In this document: positions 7,900 through 16,972 of the stretch, piece after piece
How the letters are laid out: each line of letters opens with the position of its first letter
Numbering within the stretch: the first letter of the stretch is position 1
DNA from: Bradyrhizobium sp. CCBAU 51765
Lineage (GTDB): Bacteria; Pseudomonadota; Alphaproteobacteria; Rhizobiales; Xanthobacteraceae
Direction of reading: 5' to 3'
DNA: 64,000 nucleotides
NCBI RefSeq assembly: GCF_015291725.1
Contig: NZ_CP030038.1
Span: forward strand, 2,779,001 to 2,843,000
Notes under the pieces: generated by a model
The model's database searches: none
Seen by the model: only the letters and a program-made list of their open reading frames with translations
What the model was told of the DNA's origin: nothing
Program-made: the position numbers and the translations under genes

Positions 7900-8625
7900 G
7901 TGCCTCAGGACAAGATCGGCGATCCCCGACAGTCGGCGAGCAGCAAATTATCGGTCTTGCGCAAGCACCCGATCTTCGCGGATCTGGAGCCGGAAGCGCT
8001 CGATCAGCTCTGCCGCTACGCCAAGCACACCACCGTCAAGCGCGGCGCAACGATCGCCGCCAAGGGCGATCCCGGCAACAGCCTGTTCGCGGTGGTCACG
8101 GGGACGGTGAAGATTTCGTCCTCGTCGCCCGACGGACGGAACGCCATCCTCAATCTGATCGGTCCGGGTGAAATCTTCGGCGAGATCGCGGTGCTCGACG
8201 GCGCCCCCAGGTCGGCGGATGCGACCGCCAACACCAATTGCGAGCTCTACGTCATTGATCGCCGGGACTTCCTGCCCTTCGTCAAGAGCCAGCCGGCACT
8301 GGCGATGAAATTCATCGAGCTGCTATGCGCGCGTCTGCGCTGGACCAGCCAGCAGGTCGAGCAGGTGATCCTCCAGAATCTGCCGGGCCGGCTCGCGAGT
8401 GCGCTGCTCGGCCTCACCGAGGAGCGCAAGCTCGATTCCGGCAGCGGCACGCTCGCCATCACGCAGCAGGAAATCAGCGAGATGGTGGGGATGACGCGCG
8501 AGAGCATCAACAAGCAATTGCGCGTCTGGGCCGGACGTAACTGGGTTCGCCTCGAGCACGGCGCCATCGTGGTGCTGGATACGGACGCGTTGCGCGAGCT
8601 CGCCGAGAGCGGCCTCGACGACTGA
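7900..8625 (+). CDS. Crp/Fnr-family transcriptional regulator
   Basis: The 241-residue protein has a cyclic-nucleotide-binding fold (about residues 22-140, with GEIFGEIAVLDGAPRSADA resembling the phosphate-binding cassette) and a Crp-type winged helix (about 165-235, ISEMVGMTRESINKQLRVW). It lacks the N-terminal cysteine cluster of the regulator upstream, so it is not an oxygen-sensing Fnr. The phosphate-binding cassette suggests a small nucleotide ligand such as cAMP, but many relatives work without one. The GTG start at 7900 follows AGGAG at 7886-7890. The preceding 286 nt after the small peptide hold no other gene I can support. Confidence 0.85.
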   Translation: MPQDKIGDPRQSASSKLSVLRKHPIFADLEPEALDQLCRYAKHTTVKRGATIAAKGDPGNSLFAVVTGTVKISSSSPDGRNAILNLIGPGEIFGEIAVLDGAPRSADATANTNCELYVIDRRDFLPFVKSQPALAMKFIELLCARLRWTSQQVEQVILQNLPGRLASALLGLTEERKLDSGSGTLAITQQEISEMVGMTRESINKQLRVWAGRNWVRLEHGAIVVLDTDALRELAESGLDD

Positions 8626-8684
8626 CGGCGTCTGCCTAAAGCGGAATGGCTTAGATTGAATCGATTGCCACGGGCTCGGTGCGA

Positions 8685-8795
8685 CCTCTCCCGCCTGCGG
8701 AAGAGATCGCGCCGAAGGCGCGGGTGAGGGCTTTCTCCTCTGGGGGATTATCCCATCGCGGAAATACCCTCTCCCGCAAGCGGTAGGGAGTTCAC
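8685..8795. repeat. Dispersed GC-rich palindromic repeat (CTCTCCCGC...GCGGGTGAG family)
   Basis: This intergenic stretch contains CCTCTCCCGCCTGCGG, a GCGCC-rich hairpin, GCGGGTGAGGGC and a second CCCTCTCCCGCAAGCGG. Such CTCTCCCGC/GCGGGAGAG elements are scattered between genes in Bradyrhizobium-like genomes. A diverged relative lies at 23805-23832. The two neighbouring genes converge here, so it may also end transcription. Confidence 0.5.
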
Positions 8796-8831
8796 CTCCG
8801 TTGTGGCGATCGAACTGATCTCATCGCTGCT

Positions 8832-9608
8832 CTAGCTATCGATGATGGCGACCGCGCGGGTCCAGCCCGCGGAAGCGCGCTCGATCTTCACCGGAAAACA
8901 CGAGATCGTGAATCCGGTCGATGGCAGCTGGTCGAGATTGTGCAGCTTTTCGAGATGGCAATAGCCGATGTGCCGTCCCGCCTTGTGGCCTTCCCAGATC
9001 AGGCTGGCATCTTTCGTTTCGGCATACTTCCGCGCGGTATAGACGAACGGCGCGTCCCAGCTCCAGCCATCGGTGCCCGTCAGCCGCACGCCGCGTTCGA
9101 GCAGGTACATGGTGGCTTCATAGCCCATGCCGCAGCCGGAATTGACATAGTCGGCCCTTCCGAACTTCGCGCCGGCGCTGGTGTTGAGGACGACGATCTC
9201 CAGCGGCGACAGCGTGTGCCCGATGCGCTTCAGCTCCGTCTCGACGTCGGCCGCACTTGCCACGTAGCCGTCGGGCAGATGCCGGAAGTCGAGCTTCACG
9301 CCGGGCTGCAGGCACCATTCGAGCGGTACCTCGTCGATCGTCCATGACCGCTCGCCGCGGTTCATGGTGGGATGGAAGTGCCAGGGCGCATCGAGATGCG
9401 TCCCGTTGTGGGTCGACAGCGAGACCTGCTCGACGGCCCAGCCCTGACCATCAGGCAGATCCTGCGCCTTGAGGCCGTCGAAGAACTGCAGCATGCGCGG
9501 CAGCCCCTGCTGGTGATCGATATACTCGATCGTCGGGTGATTGCCCGGCGGATCGGCGGTCACGTCGTTTGTGAGCGGCACCGAGATATCGATCAGCTTC
9601 CGCGGCAT
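8832..9608 (-). CDS. Cyclase-family metal-dependent hydrolase (kynurenine formamidase-like fold)
   Basis: The 258-residue protein has the family metal-binding motif in STHNGTHLDAPWHF (H-x-G-T-H-x-D-x-P-x-H) near residue 68, and an N terminus typical of the cyclase superfamily (LIDISVPLTNDV). Members hydrolyse amides or lactones such as N-formylkynurenine or isatin; the substrate here is unknown. I chose the ATG at 9606-9608, which follows GAGGAA. The extra 77 upstream codons are rich in Arg and Ser and look untranslated. It is divergent from a TRAP transporter operon and shares a 286-bp control region with it. Confidence 0.85.
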   Translation of the reverse strand: MPRKLIDISVPLTNDVTADPPGNHPTIEYIDHQQGLPRMLQFFDGLKAQDLPDGQGWAVEQVSLSTHNGTHLDAPWHFHPTMNRGERSWTIDEVPLEWCLQPGVKLDFRHLPDGYVASAADVETELKRIGHTLSPLEIVVLNTSAGAKFGRADYVNSGCGMGYEATMYLLERGVRLTGTDGWSWDAPFVYTARKYAETKDASLIWEGHKAGRHIGYCHLEKLHNLDQLPSTGFTISCFPVKIERASAGWTRAVAIIDS

Positions 9609-9723
9609 GGGTATTCCTCGAGATCGTCCGAAGTTTCCGGCATCTTGAGGGGCCTCCATTGGTTGGGTCAAGTCACGTGCCGGCGACGTCAACCCGGTCC
9701 GTCGTCTCCAAGAACTGCGCCAG

Positions 9724-9756
9724 ATTGATCGATGCAACTCCTGCATTGATCGATGC
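9724..9756. promoter_or_regulatory. Direct-repeat operator candidate between cyclase and TRAP genes
   Basis: ATTGATCGATGC occurs at 9724-9735 and again at 9745-9756. The 21-bp register is two helical turns, and each copy contains the palindrome ATCGAT. It lies in the divergent intergenic region and could bind a dimeric regulator on one face of the DNA. No regulator gene is adjacent. Confidence 0.45.
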
Positions 9757-9894
9757 CGGATTTGGCTTGGACAGAGAATGCCGTCCGCCCTAGGGACGAC
9801 ATTGGCGCTTGACTTCACACCAGAAGGGGAGCGACCCAAGGCGGCCGAGCATCTGCCCCGACAACGATATAATCAATCCAGGAGGAGAGCCCAG

Positions 9895-10866
9895 ATGAAG
9901 AGAATCACCGGCATTATCATGGCCGTTGCACTGGCGGTTTCAGCGCCCCTGGCGACCGCACGCGACTTCCGTTCCGCCGACATTCACCCCGCCGACTATC
10001 CGACCGTCGAGGCCGTCAAGTTCATGGGCAAGCAGCTCGCGGCGGCGAGCGGGGGCAAGCTCGGCGTGAAGGTGTTTCCGAACGGCGCCCTGGGCTCCGA
10101 GAAGGACACGATCGAGCAGCTCAAGATCGGTGCGCTCGACATGATGCGGATCAACGCATCGCCGCTCAACAACTTCGTGCCTGAGACCATCGCGCTGTGC
10201 CTGCCCTTCGTCTTCCGGGATACGCAGCACATGCGCACCGTCCTCGACGGGCCGATCGGCGACGAGATCCTGGCGGCGATGGAGCCCGCTGGCTTGGTGG
10301 GGCTTGCCTATTACGATAGCGGCGCCCGGTCCATTTACACCGTGAAGGCGCCGGTCAAGTCGCTTGCGGATCTGAAGGGTTTGAAGATTCGCGTCCAGCA
10401 GTCCGACCTGTGGGTCGGCATGATCCAGAGCCTCGGCGCCAACCCGACGCCGATGCCGTACGGCGAGGTCTATACCGCGCTCAAGACCGGCCTCGTCGAC
10501 GCTGCCGAGAACAACTGGCCGTCCTACGAATCCTCGCGTCACTTCGAGGCTGCCAAGTTCTACAACATCACCGAGCACTCCCTCGCTCCGGAAGTCCTCG
10601 TGATCTCGAAGAAGGTCTGGGACACGCTGAGCAAGGACGATCAGGCCATGATCCGCAAGGCGGCCAAGGAATCGGTGCCCGTCATGCGCAAGCTCTGGGA
10701 CGAGCGTGAGCAGGCCTCCCGCAAGACCGTCGAGGCCGCCGGCGTTCAGGTCGTCACGATCGCCAACAAGGCGGAATTCGTCGATGCGATGAACCCGGTG
10801 TACCAGAAGTTCGCCGGCGACGAGAAGCTCCAGAGCCTCGTCAAGCGTATCCGGGACACGAAGTAA
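9895..10866 (+). CDS. TRAP transporter substrate-binding protein (DctP family)
   Basis: The 323-residue protein starts with a Sec signal peptide (MKRITGIIMAVALAVSAPLATA) and continues as a DctP-type periplasmic binding protein. Diagnostic stretches are LGSEKDTIEQLKIGALDMM, the conserved arginine region LKGLKIRVQQSDLW that normally pairs with a ligand carboxylate, and YTALKTGLVDAAENNW. The ATG at 9895 follows GGAGGAG. It delivers an organic acid, probably a carboxylate, to the DctQM permease encoded downstream. The substrate is not named by the sequence; the cyclase, SDR and crotonase genes around it suggest a catabolic carboxylate. Confidence 0.92.
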   Translation: MKRITGIIMAVALAVSAPLATARDFRSADIHPADYPTVEAVKFMGKQLAAASGGKLGVKVFPNGALGSEKDTIEQLKIGALDMMRINASPLNNFVPETIALCLPFVFRDTQHMRTVLDGPIGDEILAAMEPAGLVGLAYYDSGARSIYTVKAPVKSLADLKGLKIRVQQSDLWVGMIQSLGANPTPMPYGEVYTALKTGLVDAAENNWPSYESSRHFEAAKFYNITEHSLAPEVLVISKKVWDTLSKDDQAMIRKAAKESVPVMRKLWDEREQASRKTVEAAGVQVVTIANKAEFVDAMNPVYQKFAGDEKLQSLVKRIRDTK

Positions 10867-10932
10867 GATACGGCGGCGACGGGGTCCGGCGTCGCCACGC
10901 GGCGGCACCGGGACTCCGCATGGAGGCGCGGG

Positions 10933-11484
10933 ATGACAGACCCACACGTCGCAAGCCACGAGCAGGGCGCCGTAGCGACACGCCCGTCCACCGGCCCGCT
11001 GTCGCGGATCAACGCCACCGTTGCGCGCGTGGGGATGTATCTGTCGGTGACCGGTCTGCTCGTCATCGTCACGATTGTCTTCTACCAGGTGTTCGGTCGC
11101 TACGTGCTGAACTCCAGCCCGACCTGGACGGAGAACCTCGCGCTGGTCCTGATCCTCTACGTCACGCTGATCGGTGCCGCGGTCGGCGTGCGCGATGCCG
11201 GGCACATCGGCATGGACAGTCTGCTGGTCATGCTTCCGGATCACGTGCGGGAGAAGATCGAGATCGTGATCCACGTTCTGGTCGCCCTGTTCGGCATTGC
11301 GATGGCCTATAACGGCTGGATCCTCGGCGCGTCGGTCGGCACCGTGAAGATTCCCAATCTCGGTCTGCCTGAAGTCATCCGCTACGTGCCGCTGATCGCT
11401 TCCGGCGTCCTGATCCTCTCCTTTTCCATCGAGCACATCATCGCTCTCCTGCGCGGCGAAGAGGTCGTGCCCTCATGGAACTGA
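10933..11484 (+). CDS. TRAP transporter small permease (DctQ family)
   Basis: This is a 183-residue inner-membrane protein with four hydrophobic helices after a hydrophilic N terminus of about 30 residues. The NSSPTWTENLALVLILYVTLIGAA segment matches the DctQ family (W-x-E-E/N before the second helix). It is the small scaffold subunit of the TRAP carrier. It overlaps the large-permease gene by 10 nt, so translation is coupled. Confidence 0.9.
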   Translation: MTDPHVASHEQGAVATRPSTGPLSRINATVARVGMYLSVTGLLVIVTIVFYQVFGRYVLNSSPTWTENLALVLILYVTLIGAAVGVRDAGHIGMDSLLVMLPDHVREKIEIVIHVLVALFGIAMAYNGWILGASVGTVKIPNLGLPEVIRYVPLIASGVLILSFSIEHIIALLRGEEVVPSWN

Positions 11485-12767
11485 TCATCCTCGGCGCCAC
11501 ATTCTTCGGCTTCCTGATCCTCGGCGTCCCCGTCGCCTTTGCGATCGGCCTGTCGGCGATCTGCACCATCCTCTACGAGGGCCTGCCGGTCGCCGTCATC
11601 TTCCAGCAGATGATGTCGGGGATGAACATCTTCTCGTTCCTCGCCATTCCGTTCTTCGTCTTCAGCGGTGAACTGATGCTGCATGGCGGCGTCGCCGACA
11701 AGATCGTGCAACTCGCCAAGAACCTCGTCGGACACATCCGCGGCGGGCTCGGCATGTCGAACGTGGTCGCCTGCACGCTGTTCGGCGGCGTCTCCGGCTC
11801 GCCCGTGGCCGACGTGTCGGCGATGGGCGCGGTGATGATCCCGATGATGAAGAAGGAAGGTTTCGACACCGACTACGCCGTCAACGTTACCACCCATGCC
11901 TCGCTGGTCGGAGCCTTGATGCCGACCAGCCACAACATGATCATCTATGCGCTGGCCGCCGGCGGCAAGGTCTCGATCGGTGCGCTGATCGCCGCGGGTC
12001 TGCTGCCGGCACTGGTGCTGATGGTGTGCATGCTGGTCGCCGCCTACGCAGTCGCGGTGAAGCGCGGTTATCCCGCTGGCAAGTTCCCGGGCTGGGCCGA
12101 GGTGGTCCGCTCGCTGGCAGCCGCGTTGCCGGGGCTTTTGATCGTCGGCATCATCCTGGCCGGCATCCTGTCCGGCATCTTCACGGCAACCGAATCGGCG
12201 GCCATCGCGGTCACCTACACGATCCTGCTGACCTTCTTCATCTACCGCACCATGACCTTGCAGAATTTCCTGCGGGCCGCGGCCAAGGCAGTGAAAACGA
12301 CGGGCGTGGTGCTGCTGCTGATCGGCGTCTCCACGATGTTCCAGTACCTGATGGGACTTTACGAGGTTGCCGACCTTGCCGGCGAAATGATGAGCAAGGT
12401 CTCTACGCAACCCTGGATGATCTTCCTGCTCATCAACGTCATCCTGTTCGTGCTCGGCACGTTCATGGACATGGCGGCGACCATCCTGATCTGCACCCCG
12501 ATCTTCCTGCCGATCGCGATGAAGGCGGGCATGGATCCCGTGCAGTTCGGCATGCTGATGCTGATCAACTGTGCACTCGGGCTCAACACGCCTCCGGTTG
12601 GGACTACGCAGTTCGTCGGCTGCGCCATCGGCGGCATCTCGGTCGGTGCCGTGATGCGCACCATCCTGCCGTTCTATGCCGCGCTGATCGCAGCACTGAT
12701 GTTCGTGACCTATGTCCCTGCATTCTCGCTGTGGCTGCCGCGCCTCTTGATGGGCTACAAGGGCTAG
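11475..12767 (+). CDS. TRAP transporter large permease (DctM family)
   Basis: The 430-residue polytopic protein has the DctM/SiaM pattern of about eleven to twelve membrane segments. It begins FGFLILGVPVAFAIGLSA and contains the conserved GGVSGSPVADVSAMG and LNTPPVGT stretches that line the sodium and substrate sites of the elevator domain. It forms the carrier with the DctQ subunit, using an ion gradient rather than ATP. An SDR gene follows after 22 nt, suggesting that the imported compound is oxidised or reduced next. Confidence 0.92.
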   Translation: MELIILGATFFGFLILGVPVAFAIGLSAICTILYEGLPVAVIFQQMMSGMNIFSFLAIPFFVFSGELMLHGGVADKIVQLAKNLVGHIRGGLGMSNVVACTLFGGVSGSPVADVSAMGAVMIPMMKKEGFDTDYAVNVTTHASLVGALMPTSHNMIIYALAAGGKVSIGALIAAGLLPALVLMVCMLVAAYAVAVKRGYPAGKFPGWAEVVRSLAAALPGLLIVGIILAGILSGIFTATESAAIAVTYTILLTFFIYRTMTLQNFLRAAAKAVKTTGVVLLLIGVSTMFQYLMGLYEVADLAGEMMSKVSTQPWMIFLLINVILFVLGTFMDMAATILICTPIFLPIAMKAGMDPVQFGMLMLINCALGLNTPPVGTTQFVGCAIGGISVGAVMRTILPFYAALIAALMFVTYVPAFSLWLPRLLMGYKG

Positions 12768-12789
12768 CAGTATCAGGGAGAAACTATCA

Positions 12790-13596
12790 GTGACCGACTA
12801 TCGCAAGCTGTTCGATCTCACCGGCAAGACCGCAGTCGTCCTCGGCGCCGCCTCGGGCATCGGCAAATCGTCGGCCGAGGCGCTGGCCGGGCTCGGCGCC
12901 CGCGTCGTCTGCGCCGATCGCGCGCTTGACGCTGCGGAGGCGACCGCCGCCGGCATTCGCGACAAGGGCGGCTGGGCGGAGGCAGCCAGCTGCGACGCGG
13001 CGAGTGCTGCGGAGGTCAACGCGCTCGCCACAACCGTGATGCAGAAGTCTCCGCGGCTCGACATCGCCGTGACGACGCCCGGGCTCAACATTCGCAAGAC
13101 CATCCTCGACTATACCGAGGAGGATCTCGACCGCGTCCTCAACCTCAACGTCAAGGGCACGGTCTGGTTCTTCCAGGCCTTCGGTCGCATCATGGTCGAG
13201 CAGAAGGGTGGCAGCATCATCGCCTGCTCCTCGGTGCGCGCGGTCACCATCGAGCCCGGTCTCGGCGTCTACGGCTCGACCAAGGCGGCGATCGGCCTGC
13301 TGGTGAAGGGCTTTGCCTCCGAGGTCGGCCACGCAGGCGTGCGCGTCAACGCGATTGCGCCGAGCATCGCCGAGACCGCGCTGACCGGCCCGTTCAAACA
13401 GCGCCCCGACATCTACGATCTCTACGCCCGCCACACCGTGTTCAACCGCTGGAGCAGTGCCGACGAGGTCGCCACCGCGGTCGCCTATCTCGCCTCGGAC
13501 GCCGCGAGCTATGTCAGCGGCAGCACGCTGTTCGTCGACGGTGGCTGGACGGCGGTCGACGGCCCGCCGACTGGTCTCACCCAGCTGCACAAATAG
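12790..13596 (+). CDS. SDR-family oxidoreductase in the TRAP operon
   Basis: The 268-residue classical SDR has the nucleotide motif VLGAASGIGKS near the N terminus, the catalytic serine in ACSSVRA, the YGSTKAA catalytic Tyr/Lys pair and the C-terminal YVSGSTLFVDGGW. An Asp after the second strand (CADRAL) suggests NAD(H) preference. The GTG start at 12790 lies 22 nt after the transporter gene, so it probably acts on the transported compound or its CoA derivative. Substrate unknown. Confidence 0.88.
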   Translation: MTDYRKLFDLTGKTAVVLGAASGIGKSSAEALAGLGARVVCADRALDAAEATAAGIRDKGGWAEAASCDAASAAEVNALATTVMQKSPRLDIAVTTPGLNIRKTILDYTEEDLDRVLNLNVKGTVWFFQAFGRIMVEQKGGSIIACSSVRAVTIEPGLGVYGSTKAAIGLLVKGFASEVGHAGVRVNAIAPSIAETALTGPFKQRPDIYDLYARHTVFNRWSSADEVATAVAYLASDAASYVSGSTLFVDGGWTAVDGPPTGLTQLHK

Positions 13597-13800
13597 GGAA
13601 GGCATTCGCATCTGGCCGTTTAGCTGGCGGCGCGCGTCCGTCGGAAACCGGCCGGCGCGCAACCGCCGCTGCTTTCCCTGACCAAGCCGTCTTCGCGGTT
13701 GCAGCAGGAACCGGCGGCGCGTGCGCTTTGAGCAAATCGCATGGGCCTTGCCGGATAAATGCGCTCGGCTGGCTGGTATTTTGGTGTTACGAACTGGGAC

Positions 13801-15891
13801 ATGAACCAGCACGCCAAGATCGAAATCCGCCATTCGACCTGTCCGCATGATTGCCCCTCGGCCTGCGCCCTCGATGTCGAGGTGATCGAAGGCCGCAGCA
13901 TCGGCCGCGTCCGCGGCTCGAAAAAGCAGACCTACACGGCGGGCGTGGTCTGCGCCAAGGTTGCCCGTTATGCCGAGCGCATCCATCACCCCGAACGGCT
14001 GATGTATCCGATGCGCCGAACGGGTGCGAAGGGCTCAGGGCAATTCGCGCGGATCTCCTGGGACGAGGCGCTGGACGAGATCGGGCATCGTTTCAATGCC
14101 GCCGAGCGCGAGTTCGGCGCGGAATCGATCTGGCCCTACTACTACGCCGGCACGATGGGCCTCGTGATGCGCGACGGCCTCAACCGCCTCACCCATGTGA
14201 AGAAATACTCGCGCTTCTATCAGACCATCTGCGCCAATGTCGCGCGCATCGGGTTCGCGATCGGCACCGGCAAGATCGCCGGCGTCGATCCGCGTGAGAT
14301 GGCGCTGTCCGACCTCGTCGTGATCTGGGGTACCAATCCCGTCAACACCCAGGTCAACGTGATGACGCACGCCGCCCGTGCGCGCAAGGAGCGCGGCGCC
14401 AAGATCGCCGCGATCGACATCTACGACAACGAGACCATGAAGCAGGCTGACATCAAGATCATCCTGCGTCCAGGCACCGACGGCGCCTTTGCGTGCGGCG
14501 TGATGCATGTGCTGTTCCGCGACGGCTATGCCGACCGCGCCTACATGGACAAGTACACGGACTGTCCTGCCGAGCTCGAGGCGCATCTGAAGACGCGCAC
14601 GCCGGAATGGGCGTCTGCCATCTGCGGCGTGCCCGTGGCGGAGATCGAGGCCTTTGCCAAGGCCGTTGGCGAGACCAGGCGGACCTTCCTGCGCCTTGGT
14701 TACGGCTTCACCCGCTCGCGCAACGGCGCGACGCAGATGCATGCGGCGTTGTGCATTCCCGCAGTGACAGGCGCCTGGCAGTATGAAGGCGGCGGTGCGT
14801 TCTTCAACAATTATGCGCTGTGGCACTTCAACGAATCCATCATCGAAGCCCACGACGCGATCGACAAGTCGACGCGCGCGCTCGACCAGTCGCAGATCGG
14901 CCGAATCCTCACCGGCGATGCCGAGGCCCTGCAAGGCAAGGGCACGGTCAAGGCGATGCTGATTCAGAACACCAACCCGATGACGGTCGCGCCGGAGCAG
15001 GCGCTGGTTCGGCAGGGCTTTGCGCGCGAGGATCTGTTCGTGGCGGTGCACGAGCAATTCATGACCGAGACGGCCCAGATGGCCGACATCGTGCTGCCGG
15101 CGACCATGTTCATGGAGCACGACGATCTCTACTACGGTGGCGGCCACCAGCACATCTCGGTCGGACCGAAGCTGATCGATCCGCCCGGCGAATGCCGCTC
15201 CAACCACGAGGTCTTGCAGGCGCTGGCGCCGCGGCTCGGCGCGAGGCATCCGGGTTTCGAGATGACGCCGCGCGAATTGATCGATGCGACGCTGAAGCTG
15301 AGCGATCACGGCGACATCGCCGGCCTTGAAGCCGATCTCTGGCGCGACCTGCAGCCGGATTTCCGCACCTCGCACTATCTCGATGGCTTTGCTCATGCCG
15401 ACAAGAAGTTCCACTTCAAGGCTGACTGGGCGCATCCGCCGTTCGGTGTGACCATGGGCGATGTCGACAAGATGCCTGATCTGCCGGACCATTGGGCGGT
15501 GATCGAGCACACCGATCAGGCCCACCCATTCCGGCTCGCGACCAGCCCCTCGCGGAGCTTCCTCAACACCACCTTCAACGAGACGCCGTCCTCTCAGGCG
15601 CGCGAGGGCGAGGCGAGCGTGATGATCCATCCCCTGGATGCGGCCGCGTTCGACATCGCCGATGGCGACGCCGTAACGCTCGGCAACGGCCGCGGCGAGA
15701 CCACGCTGGTCGCAACGCTGTTCGAGGGCGTGCGGCGCGGTGTGCTGATCGCGGAGTCCGTTCATCCCAACAAGAACCATATCGGTGGCCGCGGCATCAA
15801 CACGCTGACGGGTGCGGACACGATCGCGCCGATCGGCGGGGCCGCGTTCCACGACAACAAGGTCTGGATCAGGAAAGCGGTCGCCGCCTGA
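13801..15891 (+). CDS. Molybdopterin-dependent oxidoreductase with N-terminal [4Fe-4S] site
   Basis: The 696-residue protein carries a cluster motif with Cys at 14, 18, 22 and 51 (CPHDCPSAC ... VVCAK), a molybdopterin oxidoreductase body (for example VIWGTNPVNTQVNVM) and a C-terminal molydopterin-binding domain (LATSPSRSFLNTTFNET; HPNKNHIGGRGINTLTG). No Tat signal is visible, so it is probably cytoplasmic. It resembles the BisC/thiosulfate-reductase-like group of single-subunit enzymes, but the reaction is not determinable. I chose the ATG at 13801 because the cluster motif follows at the usual distance; an in-frame ATG at 13759 is an alternative. The 204 bp before it hold no gene. Confidence 0.85.
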   Translation: MNQHAKIEIRHSTCPHDCPSACALDVEVIEGRSIGRVRGSKKQTYTAGVVCAKVARYAERIHHPERLMYPMRRTGAKGSGQFARISWDEALDEIGHRFNAAEREFGAESIWPYYYAGTMGLVMRDGLNRLTHVKKYSRFYQTICANVARIGFAIGTGKIAGVDPREMALSDLVVIWGTNPVNTQVNVMTHAARARKERGAKIAAIDIYDNETMKQADIKIILRPGTDGAFACGVMHVLFRDGYADRAYMDKYTDCPAELEAHLKTRTPEWASAICGVPVAEIEAFAKAVGETRRTFLRLGYGFTRSRNGATQMHAALCIPAVTGAWQYEGGGAFFNNYALWHFNESIIEAHDAIDKSTRALDQSQIGRILTGDAEALQGKGTVKAMLIQNTNPMTVAPEQALVRQGFAREDLFVAVHEQFMTETAQMADIVLPATMFMEHDDLYYGGGHQHISVGPKLIDPPGECRSNHEVLQALAPRLGARHPGFEMTPRELIDATLKLSDHGDIAGLEADLWRDLQPDFRTSHYLDGFAHADKKFHFKADWAHPPFGVTMGDVDKMPDLPDHWAVIEHTDQAHPFRLATSPSRSFLNTTFNETPSSQAREGEASVMIHPLDAAAFDIADGDAVTLGNGRGETTLVATLFEGVRRGVLIAESVHPNKNHIGGRGINTLTGADTIAPIGGAAFHDNKVWIRKAVAA

Positions 15892-16020
15892 GCGCGCACG
15901 GCGATCGGCCGGCAATTTGTGTCGAGGCGCTAAAGCAGCGGCCTGCCGCAGTTTGCGCTTGCACCTCCCGCCCGAGCTGCCGCAAATGGCTGCAAGCGGA
16001 GCCAGGGAAGCGAGCGTGCC

Positions 16021-16803
16021 ATGACCGACACCACAGCCGTCATCACCGAGAAGCGCGGGCAGGCGTTCTGGATCACCATCAACCGTCCGGAGAAGCGCAA
16101 CGCGTTGAACGGCGACGTGATCGCCGGCATCAGCAAAGGCTATCGCGATGCGCATGACGACAAGGATGTCCGCGTCATCGTGCTGACGGGCGCCGGCGAC
16201 AAGGCGTTCTGTGCCGGCGCCGACCTGCAGAACTCCGGCGCGGCTTTCGCGATGGATCATTCCAAGCCAAATGTCGACTATGCCGATCTGCTGCGGTTGT
16301 CACAGAACGCCACCAAGCCGGCGATTGCGCGGGTCGGTGGTGTCTGCATGGCCGGCGGCATGGGCCTCTTGTGCATGACCGATATGGCGGTCGCGGCCGA
16401 TCACGTCGTCTTCGGCCTGCCGGAGGTGAAGGTCGGCGTCTTCCCGATGCAGGTGCTGAGCCTGCTCCAGAGCATCGCGCCGCCGCGCCTCGTCAACGAA
16501 TGGGCGCTCACGGGCGAACCGTTCGACGCCAAGACCGCGCAGGCCGCGGGCCTCCTCAACTACGTCGTGCCCACGGCCGAGTTAGATGCCAAGGTCGACT
16601 GGCTGACCAGCCGCATCGTCGACAAGTCGCCGACCGCGATCCGCCGCGGCAAATACGCTATGCGCGCGATCGCCTCGATGTCGTTCGACGAGAGCATCGC
16701 CTACACCGAGAGCCAGATCGCGCTGCTGGCGATGACCGAAGACGCCAAGGAAGGGCTGAAGGCGTTCAGCGAGAAGAGGAAGCCGGTCTGGACGGGACGG
16801 TGA
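16021..16803 (+). CDS. Enoyl-CoA hydratase/isomerase (crotonase) family protein
   Basis: The 260-residue crotonase-fold protein has the oxyanion-hole stretches DKAFCAGADLQ and VCMAGGMGLLCMTD. A Glu sits in the position usual for hydratases (LPEVKVGVFP), so hydration of an enoyl-CoA is plausible. The alternative side chain and pocket cannot be assigned. It follows the molybdoenzyme gene by 129 nt on the same strand and probably completes the catabolic unit starting at the TRAP transporter. Confidence 0.86.
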   Translation: MTDTTAVITEKRGQAFWITINRPEKRNALNGDVIAGISKGYRDAHDDKDVRVIVLTGAGDKAFCAGADLQNSGAAFAMDHSKPNVDYADLLRLSQNATKPAIARVGGVCMAGGMGLLCMTDMAVAADHVVFGLPEVKVGVFPMQVLSLLQSIAPPRLVNEWALTGEPFDAKTAQAAGLLNYVVPTAELDAKVDWLTSRIVDKSPTAIRRGKYAMRAIASMSFDESIAYTESQIALLAMTEDAKEGLKAFSEKRKPVWTGR

Positions 16804-16869
16804 GGGGCACGAGCGGAGTTTATCACCTCAGTTTGATTTCAACGAGAATGTAGCCGCATTCTCCGCCGT

Positions 16870-16968
16870 CATTCCGGGGCGCGCGTAGCGCGAGCCCGGA
16901 ATCCATCGTGCAACAAGCAATGCGGAGAAATGGATTCCGGGCTCGCGCCAAGTGGGCGCGCCCCGGAC
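16870..16968. repeat. Long inverted repeat (ATTCCGGGGCGCGC ... GCGCGCCCCGG)
   Basis: The arms at 16870-16904 and 16931-16968 are near-complementary: the left reads CATTCCGGGGCGCGCG ... CCCGGAATCCAT and the right reads TGGATTCCGGG ... CGCGCCCCGGA. Each arm is itself partly palindromic. This element is dispersed in Bradyrhizobium-type genomes. It sits between convergent genes and may act as a bidirectional transcript end. Confidence 0.6.
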
Positions 16969-16972
16969 GATC

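Noticed and set aside
9940..11436. A 498-codon minus-strand frame opposite the TRAP genes
   Set aside because: Low-complexity Asp/Arg/His composition and full overlap with DctP and DctQ genes show it is a shadow frame.
14035..16260. A 741-codon open frame on the minus strand across the molybdoenzyme and crotonase genes
   Set aside because: It is antisense to two well-supported genes, is rich in Arg, His and Asp as expected for a mirror frame of GC-rich DNA, and has no family motif.
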